Positions 10,472 to 18,911 of a stretch of 64,000 bases of DNA are shown here, one piece after another. Every line of letters begins with the position of its first letter. Position 1 is the first letter of the stretch. The stretch is from Desertibaculum subflavum (GTDB lineage: Bacteria; Pseudomonadota; Alphaproteobacteria; Ferrovibrionales; Ferrovibrionaceae). The DNA lies in contig QOZS01000009.1 of the NCBI GenBank assembly GCA_003576705.1, positions 1-64,000 on the forward strand. Reading direction: 5' to 3'. Position numbers and translations under genes: made by a program. The notes beneath the pieces are model-generated. The model ran no database searches, was not told where the DNA came from, and worked only from the letters and a program-made list of their open reading frames with translations.

Positions 10472-12862
10472 ATGAGCGCACCGGAAACGCTTGGGCGACG
10501 GTTCGGCTACGGCCTCACCATGCTCTTGGTCAGCGGCTTCTCGCTGATGCTGCTGCTCTATGTCGGCTATGGCGAGGCGCGGCGCACCTACCAGAATTTC
10601 CATCTGGAGAAGCTGGCGGCGCAGGGCCGCCTGGTGCAGAGCGCGATGGAAAGCTATCTGCGCGACGGCCTGCCGCTCAGGCAATATGTCGGCTTCACGA
10701 CCCTCGCCGGGCCGCTGGTCGACGGCGACGACGCCGTGGCCACCATGGCCGTCTACGACCAATGGGGCCGCCGCGCCTTCGTCGCCGGCGACGCCTCGCT
10801 GAACCTGCTGCCCGCAGGCGAGAATGACGGCACGACACATACCGGCTTCGAGCTGCGCGAAGACGAGCGCTATTTCCAGGTCGTGCTGCCGCTGCGCAGC
10901 CGCTTCGAGACGGTCGGCTGGCTCACCATCGACATGCCGCGCCGCATGGTATCGCATCGCCTCGACCAGGCCTTCCGCGTGCCGATCGCGGTGATGGCGG
11001 CGCTGTCGATCGGCTTTGCCGTGTTCGTCGTGATGATCGGCGCCGACCGGCTGCAAGGCCGCCTCAAATGGCTGCATCTCGCCTATGCCGCGACCTTCCT
11101 CACCATGGCCGGCGTCATCATCGGCACGCTGGTCTCGCTCTATTCCGAGGGCGCGCAGGCGAAGTCGCAGGCGCTCGCCAATTCGCTCGGCCAGCGGCTC
11201 AAGGACATCGTCGAATACAATCTCCGGCTGGACGACTTCGTCGGCCTCGACCGCCTGTTCGCCGATTATCGCCGGTTGAACACCGACATCTCGAGCGCCG
11301 GGCTCACCGTCAACGACGTGGTGACGGCACACACGAAGTCGGACCTGGTCGGCAAGCCCTGGGTCAGCGAACGGCAGACCTACGAATACGCCATCGATCT
11401 GACGCCGCCGGGCCATCCGACGCATATCCGCGTCGCGGTGGCGCTGCCGGCCGAGGTGGTCTCGCATGCGGTGGTGCGCAGCGTGAAGAACTTCGCCGCG
11501 CTGTTCGTCGCCTGTGCCTTCCTTGCGGGCTTGTTCCTGCAGATCGCCGGTACCCTGCAGCAGGCACGGCTGAACGCGGGTTCCACCATCGAGGAGACGA
11601 TCGATCGCCTCGGCAACGACACCGCGCTGAATCTGGTGCGCCCGGTCTTCTTCGTCGCGGTGTTCCTCGAGCACCTGACCTATTCGTTCCTGCCGCAATT
11701 CGTGCACAAGGTGGCTTCCGCCTCGGCGCTGCCGGCCGGCCTCGCCTCGGCGCCGTTCATGGTCTACTACGTCTGCTTCGCGCTGACCCTGATTCCGGCC
11801 GGGCACCTCTCGCCGCGGGTCGGCCCGCGCGCGCTGGTCTATGGCGGCCTGATGCTCGCCGCCGGCGGCCTGATCACCCTCGCCTTGCCGCTCGACTACT
11901 GGTTCGTCACCGCGGCGCGCGCGCTCGCTGGCATCGGCCAGGGCATGCTGTTCATCGGCGTGCAATCCTACATCCTGGCCGTCGCCTCGCCGGAGCGGCG
12001 CACCCAGGCCGCCGGCATCATCGTGTTCGGCTTCCAGGGCGGCATGATCTCCGGCACCGCCATCGGCTCGCTGCTGGTGATCTATATGGGGCCGGAAGGC
12101 GTGTTCAGCCTCGCCGCCACCATCGCCATCGTCATCGCCTTCTACACCGTCTTCGTGGTGCCGCCGGCGGCGCGCGCCGTCCAGGTGGATGACGGGCTGC
12201 GCGGCGCGCTCCGCGATCTCGGCCGCGACATCCGCGAGGTATGGCGCTCGGCCGAGTTCCTGAAGACCATGTTCCTGATCGGCATCCCGGCCAAGGCGGT
12301 GCTGACCGGCATCGTGGTCTTCGCGTTGCCGCTCCTGCTCGCGCAGAAGAACTATCCGCAGGAGGATATCGGCCAGATCATCATGCTCTATGCCGTCGGC
12401 GTGCTGCTCGCCAGCGCCTATGCCTCGCGCTTCGTCGACCGCGTCGGCCGCACCGCGCGCGTGCTGTTCTGGGGCTCGATCGGCAGCGGCATGGGCCTCT
12501 TGGTCATCGGCCTGATCGACTGGCTGCCGCTCGGCTCGCTGCAGATCCAGACCGAGCTCCTGGTCGCCGGCGTCATCGCGGTCGGCATCGCGCACGGGCT
12601 GATCAACGCGCCGGTCGTCACCCATGTCGCCGATCTCGAGCTCGCGAGCCGCATAGGCGTCAACTCCGCCACCGCCACCTACCGCTTCCTCGAGCGCATC
12701 GGCCACGCCGCCGGGCCGATCGTGGTGGCGCAGCTGTTCTTCTTCGGCGGCCAGAGCACGGTGGTCGTCGCCTGGCTCGGCGCCGTCATCATCCTGCTCG
12801 GCGTGCTGTTCATGATCCGCTTCGAACCGACGCCGCCGAGCCGCGAGAGGGCGCCGGCATGA
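10472..12862 (+). CDS. MFS transporter fused to an N-terminal double extracytoplasmic sensor-like module
   Basis: A 796-residue membrane protein. Residues about 12-33 form a helix, followed by an extracytoplasmic stretch to about 170, two helices (about 172-192 and 205-225), a second extracytoplasmic stretch (about 226-340), another helix, and then a 12-helix MFS carrier (about 390-785) with RVGPRALVYGGLMLAAGG and FVDRVGRTARVLFWG as loop motifs. The front resembles the double periplasmic sensory part of chemoreceptors or kinases rather than a transporter. GGAG stands before the ATG. The stop overlaps the next gene by four bases (ATGA). Ligand and cargo are unknown. Confidence 0.8.
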   Translation: MSAPETLGRRFGYGLTMLLVSGFSLMLLLYVGYGEARRTYQNFHLEKLAAQGRLVQSAMESYLRDGLPLRQYVGFTTLAGPLVDGDDAVATMAVYDQWGRRAFVAGDASLNLLPAGENDGTTHTGFELREDERYFQVVLPLRSRFETVGWLTIDMPRRMVSHRLDQAFRVPIAVMAALSIGFAVFVVMIGADRLQGRLKWLHLAYAATFLTMAGVIIGTLVSLYSEGAQAKSQALANSLGQRLKDIVEYNLRLDDFVGLDRLFADYRRLNTDISSAGLTVNDVVTAHTKSDLVGKPWVSERQTYEYAIDLTPPGHPTHIRVAVALPAEVVSHAVVRSVKNFAALFVACAFLAGLFLQIAGTLQQARLNAGSTIEETIDRLGNDTALNLVRPVFFVAVFLEHLTYSFLPQFVHKVASASALPAGLASAPFMVYYVCFALTLIPAGHLSPRVGPRALVYGGLMLAAGGLITLALPLDYWFVTAARALAGIGQGMLFIGVQSYILAVASPERRTQAAGIIVFGFQGGMISGTAIGSLLVIYMGPEGVFSLAATIAIVIAFYTVFVVPPAARAVQVDDGLRGALRDLGRDIREVWRSAEFLKTMFLIGIPAKAVLTGIVVFALPLLLAQKNYPQEDIGQIIMLYAVGVLLASAYASRFVDRVGRTARVLFWGSIGSGMGLLVIGLIDWLPLGSLQIQTELLVAGVIAVGIAHGLINAPVVTHVADLELASRIGVNSATATYRFLERIGHAAGPIVVAQLFFFGGQSTVVVAWLGAVIILLGVLFMIRFEPTPPSRERAPA

Positions 12863-14064
12863 CGGCACGCCGTCTGCTGCCGCTCTCCCGCCGCGCGCTG
12901 CTCGGCGCGCTCGCCGCCGGCGCCTGCAGCCGCTTCGCTCCGGCCTTCGCCGCCGATGCGGTGCCCACCTGGTTCCGCCTCGACCGCAAGGCAGAGGAAG
13001 CCTGGGCGGTGACCCCTGTCGCCGGCGACCCGCTGCGAATGGAGATCCGCCGCCGCGACGCCGCGGGCCGGCCGGCCAGAACGCGGGTGCTGGTGCTCTA
13101 TCCGCGCCCCTCCTCGGCCTACGACGTCGCCATCAGCAAGATCCTCGACGTGTTCGGCGAGAAGGACATCGACGCCGCCTTCACCGCCGTCAACTTCAAG
13201 ATCGACGACGCGCGCGGCAAGGCGGCGCTGGCGCTGGCCGAGCGCGAGGGCTTCGGGCTGATCTTCTCCATGGGCTCGGAATCCACCGCCTGGGCGTTCG
13301 AGAATTACCGCGGCGGCCGCCTGCCGGTGGTCTCGGTCTGCTCCAAGGACCCCGTGCAGCTCGGCCAGATGGCGGGGTACGACGCCGGCAGCGGCAGCAA
13401 CTTCGCCTTCACCTCGCTCAACATGCAGATCGAGGCGCAGCTCGCCTACCTGATGGAGCTGAAGCCGCGCCTGCGCAATCTCGGCATCCTGGTCGATTCG
13501 AAGAATGTCAGCGCCGTGCAGACCCAGGCCGAGCCGATGGCGCGGCTGGCGGCGCAGCGCGGCATCCAGGTGCTGACCTTGGCCGTCAAGGAACCGGCCC
13601 GCGCCGCGGAGGAGCTCGCCGCGCTCGTGCCGGCGGCGGTCGCGACCATGCGCAAGAGCGATGTCGATCTCGGCAATTCGGCCTTCGTCATCACCGGCAG
13701 CACGGCGGTGTTCAAGGAGATCGCCACCATCAATGCCCATGCCGACCGCGTGCCGGTGCTGAGCATGGTGCCCGAAGTGGTGGCGCCGGGCGACGACAGC
13801 GCGGTGCTGTCGATCGGCATCAGCTTCGAGAGCAACGCGCATCTTGCCGCGATCTACGGCGCCGATGTGCTGCGCGGCCGGGTGAAGGCGGGCGATTTCA
13901 AGGTCGGCATCGTTTCGCCACCCGACATCGCCATCAACTTCCGCAAGGCGCGCGAGATCGGCCTGAAGATACCGTTCCGCTTCTTCGAAAGCGCGAGCTT
14001 CGTCTACGACTACGAGGGTCGCGCGGTACGGGCCAACGGCCGGTCGGTCGCCTGGGCGCGTTAG
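12859..14064 (+). CDS. ABC transporter substrate-binding-like protein (PF04392 family)
   Basis: A 401-residue exported protein starting with LSRRALLGALAAGACS and an AFA-A type cleavage region near residue 30; the double Arg may direct Tat export. The mature part matches the PF04392 family: RVLVLYPRPSSAYDVAISKIL, GILVDSKNVSAVQTQ and the C-terminal DVLRGRVKAGDFKVGIVSPP. Family members bind small amino-acid-like ligands for ABC transporters, but no ABC permease or ATPase gene is nearby. Translational coupling to the MFS fusion (ATGA overlap) suggests it delivers ligand to that protein or reports it to the sensor part (inference). Confidence 0.82.
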   Translation: MTARRLLPLSRRALLGALAAGACSRFAPAFAADAVPTWFRLDRKAEEAWAVTPVAGDPLRMEIRRRDAAGRPARTRVLVLYPRPSSAYDVAISKILDVFGEKDIDAAFTAVNFKIDDARGKAALALAEREGFGLIFSMGSESTAWAFENYRGGRLPVVSVCSKDPVQLGQMAGYDAGSGSNFAFTSLNMQIEAQLAYLMELKPRLRNLGILVDSKNVSAVQTQAEPMARLAAQRGIQVLTLAVKEPARAAEELAALVPAAVATMRKSDVDLGNSAFVITGSTAVFKEIATINAHADRVPVLSMVPEVVAPGDDSAVLSIGISFESNAHLAAIYGADVLRGRVKAGDFKVGIVSPPDIAINFRKAREIGLKIPFRFFESASFVYDYEGRAVRANGRSVAWAR

Positions 14065-14067
14065 AGT

Positions 14068-15189
14068 TCAGTCGATCCGCCGCACCTGGCCGCGCACCGA
14101 TAGGCCGTCGCTGATCCGCGTCCACAGCACGTCGAGCCCGCCATCCAGCCGCCGCGTGAACTCGAGCCGCGCCTGGCCGGGATCATCGAAGATCAGCTTG
14201 CCCGCCCCGTCGATGCGGCCATGGCGCAGGCGATGGCCGGGCGCGTCCTCCGGCTCGCGGAACTGCGCCGACCAGGCATAGGTGGCGGTGACGCTATTGG
14301 CCGTGGCGCTCTGCACGATCAGCATCATCTGCCGGCCCTGCACGTACCAGCCGAACCAGCGGCCGGCGAAGGGCCTGGCCGGCCCCGGCAGCTGGCGCGC
14401 CGGCACGGCCCCGGCCGGCAGCGCGAAATCGCCCGCCGCCGGACGCGACGGTCCGAGCGGACAGGCGAAGCCGTTCGGAACCTTCGCCATCTCGACGAAA
14501 TCGCGGATGCAGTCTTCATAGGCACGGGCGAAGGCAAGCGTGCGCGCCACGCCGTGGCCTTCGAGCCCGGGCCGACGGTCGATCATCGCATGGGGAACGC
14601 CGCGCGCCGTCAGGATCTTGGCGATGTGCCGCCCCCGCCCGCCAGGATCGTAAGGATCGTTTTGGAAGAAGAACGACATCACCCGCGTCCGGCTGATGCC
14701 TTCGGCCAGCGCATAGAGCCGGTCGGCATTCAGCTTCCAGTTCGGCGAGGTCTTGGCCTCGCCAAACGCCGCCGGCGCGGTGGCGACGATGGCATGGAAC
14801 AGGCCGGGACGCCGCACCGCCGCGAAATAGGAGATCCAGCCGCCGAAGCTCTGACCGACCGAGACGAGACGCGGGTAGCCCTGCGCCTTCAGCCCCTCGG
14901 CCTGGGCGATCAGGGCGAGCGTCGACGCCTCCTCGCTGTCGGCCGCGCCGCTGCGGTTGAGGCGGAACACGTCCCACCCGGCATCGCGCAAGGCGTCGAG
15001 GAAGAACGGCGTGTCGCCTTCGACGTCGCGGCCATCGGCCTCCTTGCCGTGGTTCCAGATCACCGCGCCCTTGGCCGCCGCCGGCCCGAGCAGCGGCTTG
15101 TCGTAGCCCGGCAGCAGGTCGAACTGCGCCCGTGCCGGCCCGAGGCCGAGCCAGAGCGCGAACAGGATCAGGGGTACCAGCCGGCGCAT
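14068..15189 (-). CDS. Exported alpha/beta hydrolase-like protein
   Basis: A 373-residue protein with a Sec signal peptide (RLVPLILFALWLGLGPARAQ). The alpha/beta hydrolase core shows a nucleophile elbow VGQSFGGW (Ser about residue 113), VIWNHG near the oxyanion region and a candidate catalytic His in GLEGHGVA. The last 100 residues form an extra domain with aromatic-rich strands (RWFGWYVQGRQMMLIV) ending in WTRISDGLSVRGQVRR, possibly a ligand-binding beta domain. It is downstream of the HD gene by two bases and probably cotranscribed. It converges on the PF04392 gene with a 3-base gap. Substrate unknown. Confidence 0.75.
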   Translation of the reverse strand: MRRLVPLILFALWLGLGPARAQFDLLPGYDKPLLGPAAAKGAVIWNHGKEADGRDVEGDTPFFLDALRDAGWDVFRLNRSGAADSEEASTLALIAQAEGLKAQGYPRLVSVGQSFGGWISYFAAVRRPGLFHAIVATAPAAFGEAKTSPNWKLNADRLYALAEGISRTRVMSFFFQNDPYDPGGRGRHIAKILTARGVPHAMIDRRPGLEGHGVARTLAFARAYEDCIRDFVEMAKVPNGFACPLGPSRPAAGDFALPAGAVPARQLPGPARPFAGRWFGWYVQGRQMMLIVQSATANSVTATYAWSAQFREPEDAPGHRLRHGRIDGAGKLIFDDPGQARLEFTRRLDGGLDVLWTRISDGLSVRGQVRRID

Positions 15190-15191
15190 GG

Positions 15192-15827
15192 TCAGGCGGA
15201 GGCCGCGCGCGCGCGTTCCGGCAGGCCGAGCCCGCGCACGCGGACCAGCCGCTCGAGCGCGCGGAAGCGCTTCAGATACGCCTCCCGCGCCGTCTCCGGC
15301 GCCTGCGCGACGAGGCGGCAGGCCGGCGCCTCGCCGCGGAATCCGAAGATGCGCCGCGCCTCAGCCTCGGTGAATCCGGCGAGCTGGGTCGCTTCCAGGA
15401 AGGCGGCCACGTGATCGGCCTCCTTGATCCGCCGCATCCATTGTGCGGGCGGATGCGCCGGCAGGCCGAAACGCAGGAACACCGCCGCCTCGACCCGCTT
15501 CTCCAGCGCCTTGTAGACATCGCCGATCGCCGCCTTGAACGGCGTGATCAGGTCCGAGGTCACATATTCGCTGGCATCGTGCAGCAGGGCGGCAAGGCGG
15601 AGTCCCGGCGGCGCCTCGCCGCCGACCAAGTCGACCACCAGCAGCGAATGCTGCGCGACCGAGAAGCCGTGCTCCCCCACCGTCTGCCCATTCCAGCGGG
15701 CGACCCGCGACAGGCCGAGCGCCACGTCCTCGATCTCGACATCGAGGGGCGAGGGGTCGAGCAGGTCGAGCCGTCGTCCGGACAGCATGCGCTGCCAGGC
15801 GCGGGCGGGTGGGGCGGCGCCGGCCAT
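15192..15827 (-). CDS. HD domain phosphohydrolase (YfbR-like)
   Basis: A 211-residue HD-superfamily protein. The metal site is visible as VGEHGFSVAQHSLLV and LAALLHDASEYVTSDL, matching the layout of YfbR-type 5'-nucleotidases. The start at 15827 is chosen because the frame upstream overlaps the promoter and start of the divergent PhyH gene. The downstream esterase-like gene begins 2 bases after the stop. A nucleotide monophosphatase role is likely from family, but the substrate is not fixed. Confidence 0.78.
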   Translation of the reverse strand: MAGAAPPARAWQRMLSGRRLDLLDPSPLDVEIEDVALGLSRVARWNGQTVGEHGFSVAQHSLLVVDLVGGEAPPGLRLAALLHDASEYVTSDLITPFKAAIGDVYKALEKRVEAAVFLRFGLPAHPPAQWMRRIKEADHVAAFLEATQLAGFTEAEARRIFGFRGEAPACRLVAQAPETAREAYLKRFRALERLVRVRGLGLPERARAASA

Positions 15828-15920
15828 GCCCCGACCTATAGCATGACGGCCGGCCGGCAGAAGCGCCCCGGCGGAGCCATTCGTGGTAAACTCCGCCGGC
15901 CGAAAGAATGGGAGGATTCC

Positions 15921-16718
15921 ATGCGGCTGAACGACCAGCAGATGGCGGCGTTCGAGAGCGACGGCTACGTCTTCCTGCCCGGCCTGTTCGATGCGGAAGA
16001 AGTCGGCGCCCTGATGGGCGAGGTGCCCGGCATCCTGTCGCAGCAACGCCAGGAAGTGGTGCGCGAGAAGAACAGCGCGCCGCGCACCGCCTTCGCCGCG
16101 CATCTCTGGAACGAGGCTTTCGGCCTGCTCGCCCGCCACCCACGGTTGATCGGGCCGGCCATGCAGATGTTGGGCGGGCCGGTCTACATGCATCAGTTCA
16201 AGATCAACGCCAAGGTCGCCTTCGACGGCGACGTCTGGCAATGGCACCAGGATTACGGCACCTGGGCCGAGGACGACCTGATGCCGGAGCCGAAGGCGAT
16301 GAACCTCGCCGTCTATCTCGACGACGTGACCGAGTTCAACGGCCCGCTGATGCTGATCCCCGGCAGCCACCGTCACGGCAAGATCGAGGCCGGACATGAC
16401 ACCGCCACCACCTCCTATCCGCTCTGGACCATCGACAACGCGACCATCGACCAGCTGGTCGCCCGCGGCGGCATCGTGGCGCCGAAGGGAAAGGCGGGCT
16501 CCGCCCTCTTCTTCTCCTCGTTGCTGGTGCACGGCTCGGCGCCCAACATGTCGCCCTGGAACCGCACCGCCGTCTACATCTCGGCCAACCGGGTCGACAA
16601 CGCGATCCGCCGCTTCAAGCGCCCGGAATGGATCGCCCATCGCGACTTCACGCCGATCACCCCGCTCGACGACGACTGCCTCCGCACCTACGCCCGCCGC
16701 AAGGTACGCGCCGCTTAG
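15921..16718 (+). CDS. Phytanoyl-CoA dioxygenase (PhyH) family Fe(II)/2-oxoglutarate oxygenase
   Basis: A 265-residue non-heme iron oxygenase. The HxD motif lies in WQWHQDYGTWAEDDLMPEP, close to the iron-binding signature of ectoine hydroxylase EctD, and the distal His is in LLVHGSAPNMSPWNR. Opening residues FESDGYVFLPGLFD are typical of the family. GGGAGGA at 15910-15916 sits 4 bases before the ATG. The protein is shorter than EctD (about 300 residues) and no ectoine synthesis genes are present, so a different substrate is likely. A long hairpin repeat lies immediately downstream. Confidence 0.85.
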   Translation: MRLNDQQMAAFESDGYVFLPGLFDAEEVGALMGEVPGILSQQRQEVVREKNSAPRTAFAAHLWNEAFGLLARHPRLIGPAMQMLGGPVYMHQFKINAKVAFDGDVWQWHQDYGTWAEDDLMPEPKAMNLAVYLDDVTEFNGPLMLIPGSHRHGKIEAGHDTATTSYPLWTIDNATIDQLVARGGIVAPKGKAGSALFFSSLLVHGSAPNMSPWNRTAVYISANRVDNAIRRFKRPEWIAHRDFTPITPLDDDCLRTYARRKVRAA

Positions 16719-16723
16719 ATTCT

Positions 16724-16839
16724 ACCACGGAGGACACGGAGGACTCGGAGGCACGCGGAGGATTTGTCGGGCTGCCGAAGGCAGCCCAGTTGTAACTTTT
16801 CTCCGTGTGCCTCCGAGTCCTCCGTGCTCTCCGTGGTGA
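16724..16839. repeat. Long imperfect inverted repeat (hairpin element), copy 1
   Basis: A left arm at about 16724-16762 made of near-tandem CACGGAGGA-type words is mirrored by the right arm at 16801-16839; after reverse-complementing, the arms match at all but a few of about 38 positions. The loop carries its own perfect 7-bp hairpin GGGCTGC-cgaag-GCAGCCC at 16769-16787. The element fills the gap between the PhyH gene and the next start codon. A second copy with the same plan lies at 24239-24350. It may act as a transcription barrier or mRNA-stability structure, or be a mobile palindromic repeat. Confidence 0.88.
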
Positions 16840-16858
16840 AGACTTCGGAGACGAAACG

Positions 16859-18217
16859 ATGAACCTGCATAGGAAGCTGCTCGAGCGGGAAGCGGCCGGC
16901 AAGCCGATCGGCATCGGCCTGATCGGGGCGGGCAAGTTCGGCTCCATGTTCCTGGCGCAGGTGCGCCGAACCCGCGGCATGCATCTCGTCGGCATCGCCG
17001 ACCTCGCGCCCGCGCGCGCCGCCGAGAACCTCGCCCGCATCGGCTGGCCGAGGGAAGCCTATGCGGCGCCGAGCCTGGATGCGGCGGCGAAGACCGGCGC
17101 GACGCATCTGACCGAGGACGCGGCGGCGCTGATCCGCCATCCGGCAATCGAGGTGGTGATCGACGCGACCGGCAGCCCGACGGCCGGCATCGCGCATGCG
17201 CTGATGGCCTGCGCCGAGAAGAAGCACATCGTCATGGTCAATGTGGAGGCCGATGTGCTTGCCGGGCCCTACCTCGCCGAGGAGGCGCGCAAGGCCGGCA
17301 TCGTCTATTCGCTGGCCTACGGCGACCAGCCGGCGCTGGTCTGCGAAATGGTCGACTGGGCGCGCGCTTCGGGCTTCGAAGTGGTGGCCGCCGGCAAGGG
17401 CACCAAATACCTGCCGGCCTATCACGCCTCGACGCCGGAGACGGTCTGGCCGCATTACGGCCTGACGCCGGAACGCGCGGCCGAAGCCGGCATGAACCCG
17501 CAGATGTTCAACTCCTTCCTCGACGGCACCAAGTCGGCGATCGAGATGACGGCGATCGCCAATGCGGCCGGGCTCGCGGCGCCGGCGGATGGCCTGCTCT
17601 TCCCGCCTTGCGGGGTCGACGACCTGCCGCGCGTGCTGAGGCCGGCCGCGGCGGGCGGCGTGCTGGAACGCAAGGGCATGGTCGAGGTGGTGTCGTCGCT
17701 GGAGCGCGACGGCCGCCCCGTCTTCCGCGATCTGCGCTGGGGCGTCTATGTGGTGTTCGAGGCTGGCGATGCCTATGTCGAGCGCTGCTTCGCCGAATAC
17801 GGCCTGGTCACCGATCCGTCAGGCCGCTACGCCGCCATGTACAAGCCCTATCACCTGATCGGGCTCGAGCTCGGCATCAGCGTGGCGAGCGCCGCGCTGC
17901 GGTGCGAGCCGACCGGCGCGCCGTCCGGCTTCCGCGCCGATGCCGTCGCAATCGCCAAGCGCGACCTGAAGCCCGGCGAGATGCTGGACGGCGAAGGCGG
18001 CTATACGGTCTGGGGCCGGATCATGCCGGCGGCGGCGAGCCTGGCGGCCGAGGCGCTGCCGATCGGCCTCGCCCACAAGGTGCCGGTGACGCGCGGCGTC
18101 AAGGCCGGCGATGTGGTGCGCTGGTCCGACGTGCGGCTGGATCCGGATATGGAAGCGGTGCGCATCCGCCGTACCATGGCGGCGACGGCACGGCCCAATC
18201 TTGCGGCGGCCCAATAG
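16859..18217 (+). CDS. NAD(P)-dependent oxidoreductase with C-terminal SAF domain (homoserine dehydrogenase-like)
   Basis: A 452-residue protein with an N-terminal Rossmann fold (GIGLIGAGKFGSMFL, about residues 20-34) and a C-terminal SAF-type domain (about 355-440, AIAKRDLKPGEMLDGEG, VKAGDVVRWSDV). This pairing is the COG4091-type predicted homoserine dehydrogenase group, which acts on sugar acids or related hydroxy acids. The ATG at 16859 is used because the frame further upstream translates the hairpin repeat. The preceding PhyH oxygenase on the same strand suggests a shared pathway (inference). Confidence 0.82.
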   Translation: MNLHRKLLEREAAGKPIGIGLIGAGKFGSMFLAQVRRTRGMHLVGIADLAPARAAENLARIGWPREAYAAPSLDAAAKTGATHLTEDAAALIRHPAIEVVIDATGSPTAGIAHALMACAEKKHIVMVNVEADVLAGPYLAEEARKAGIVYSLAYGDQPALVCEMVDWARASGFEVVAAGKGTKYLPAYHASTPETVWPHYGLTPERAAEAGMNPQMFNSFLDGTKSAIEMTAIANAAGLAAPADGLLFPPCGVDDLPRVLRPAAAGGVLERKGMVEVVSSLERDGRPVFRDLRWGVYVVFEAGDAYVERCFAEYGLVTDPSGRYAAMYKPYHLIGLELGISVASAALRCEPTGAPSGFRADAVAIAKRDLKPGEMLDGEGGYTVWGRIMPAAASLAAEALPIGLAHKVPVTRGVKAGDVVRWSDVRLDPDMEAVRIRRTMAATARPNLAAAQ

Positions 18218-18234
18218 GCAGTCAGGCCCGGCAG

Positions 18235-18489
18235 TCAGGCTCCGCGTGGCCGGGCGACGATGCGGTCTCGTTCGGCGATGACCGTCTCCTCCGCCGGTTC
18301 CGCACCGGTGCCGAGAAAGGCAATCAACAGATCGAGCAGAATCAGGATGACCGCGCTGCAGCCCGAGATCAGGGCCAGCACGAAGATCGCCTCGGCCCCG
18401 CGCGCGCCTTCGGCGCTGAACCCGGCGACAACCGCGACCACGGTCGAAAGCGAAAGCAGCAACAGGCCGAGGCCGCAGCTCAACAGCAT
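18235..18489 (-). CDS. Small two-helix membrane protein
   Basis: An 84-residue protein with two predicted membrane helices (LGLLLLSLSTVVAVVAGF and FVLALISGCSAVILILLDLL) and an acidic, Arg-containing tail. The start at 18489 is chosen over more upstream ones because GGGAGG lies 6 bases ahead of it. No family is recognised. It lies 34 bases downstream of a small lipoprotein on the same strand, and the two may be coexpressed envelope components. Confidence 0.55.
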   Translation of the reverse strand: MLLSCGLGLLLLSLSTVVAVVAGFSAEGARGAEAIFVLALISGCSAVILILLDLLIAFLGTGAEPAEETVIAERDRIVARPRGA

Positions 18490-18523
18490 CCTCGCCTCCC
18501 TTGAGGCAGCGTGGCCCGCGCGA

Positions 18524-18793
18524 TCAGCGCCATACCGGCTCGCCCAGATTGACATCCTTGTCGTCGGTGACGGCACCCGTGGTGCCGCCGATCGCACCGC
18601 CGATCAGCGCGCCCGGGATCGCGCCGATGCCGCCGAAGGCGAGGCCGATCGCGCCGCCCGTCGCGGCGCCGATCGCCGCACCGCCGCCGGCCCGATCCGC
18701 CGGCCGCTCGGAGGTGCCGCAACCCCATAGCGCGCCGGACAGAATCAACAGCCCAACGCCCGTCGCCAATTGCCTCACCGCGCTACGCTGCAT
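18524..18793 (-). CDS. Glycine-zipper lipoprotein
   Basis: An 89-residue predicted outer-membrane lipoprotein. The signal peptide RQLATGVGLLILSGALWGC ends in a lipobox (LWGC). The rest is mostly a glycine zipper (GGGAAIGAATGGAIGLAFGG and GALIGGAIGGTTGAV) with a short charged tail DDKDVNLGEPVW. This layout is shared with small SlyB/OsmB-like envelope stress lipoproteins. The start at 18793 places the hydrophobic stretch directly at the N-terminus; longer readings in the same frame lack a signal peptide. Confidence 0.7.
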   Translation of the reverse strand: MQRSAVRQLATGVGLLILSGALWGCGTSERPADRAGGGAAIGAATGGAIGLAFGGIGAIPGALIGGAIGGTTGAVTDDKDVNLGEPVWR

Positions 18794-18911
18794 CGCTCGC
18801 CATCCCCGATTTGCGTTCCGCTGACAAACGCGGAAGGGCAAAGTTGGTTCCCGCTTGAGGGAAGTCGTACCGCATGTTCCTTCTACGTCGATCCGGCACC
18901 GATCCTGCGCA

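Noticed and set aside
10397..12868. Very long minus-strand frame opposite the MFS fusion
   Set aside because: Antisense to a clear membrane transporter gene; its His/Arg/Asp-rich translation is typical of a GC-rich shadow frame. The same applies to 35777-38392 opposite the nrt genes.
16805..16858. N-terminal extension of the SAF-domain dehydrogenase
   Set aside because: It translates the hairpin repeat; a similar peptide (LRALRGE) arises on the minus strand from the second copy near 24250, so it is repeat-derived.
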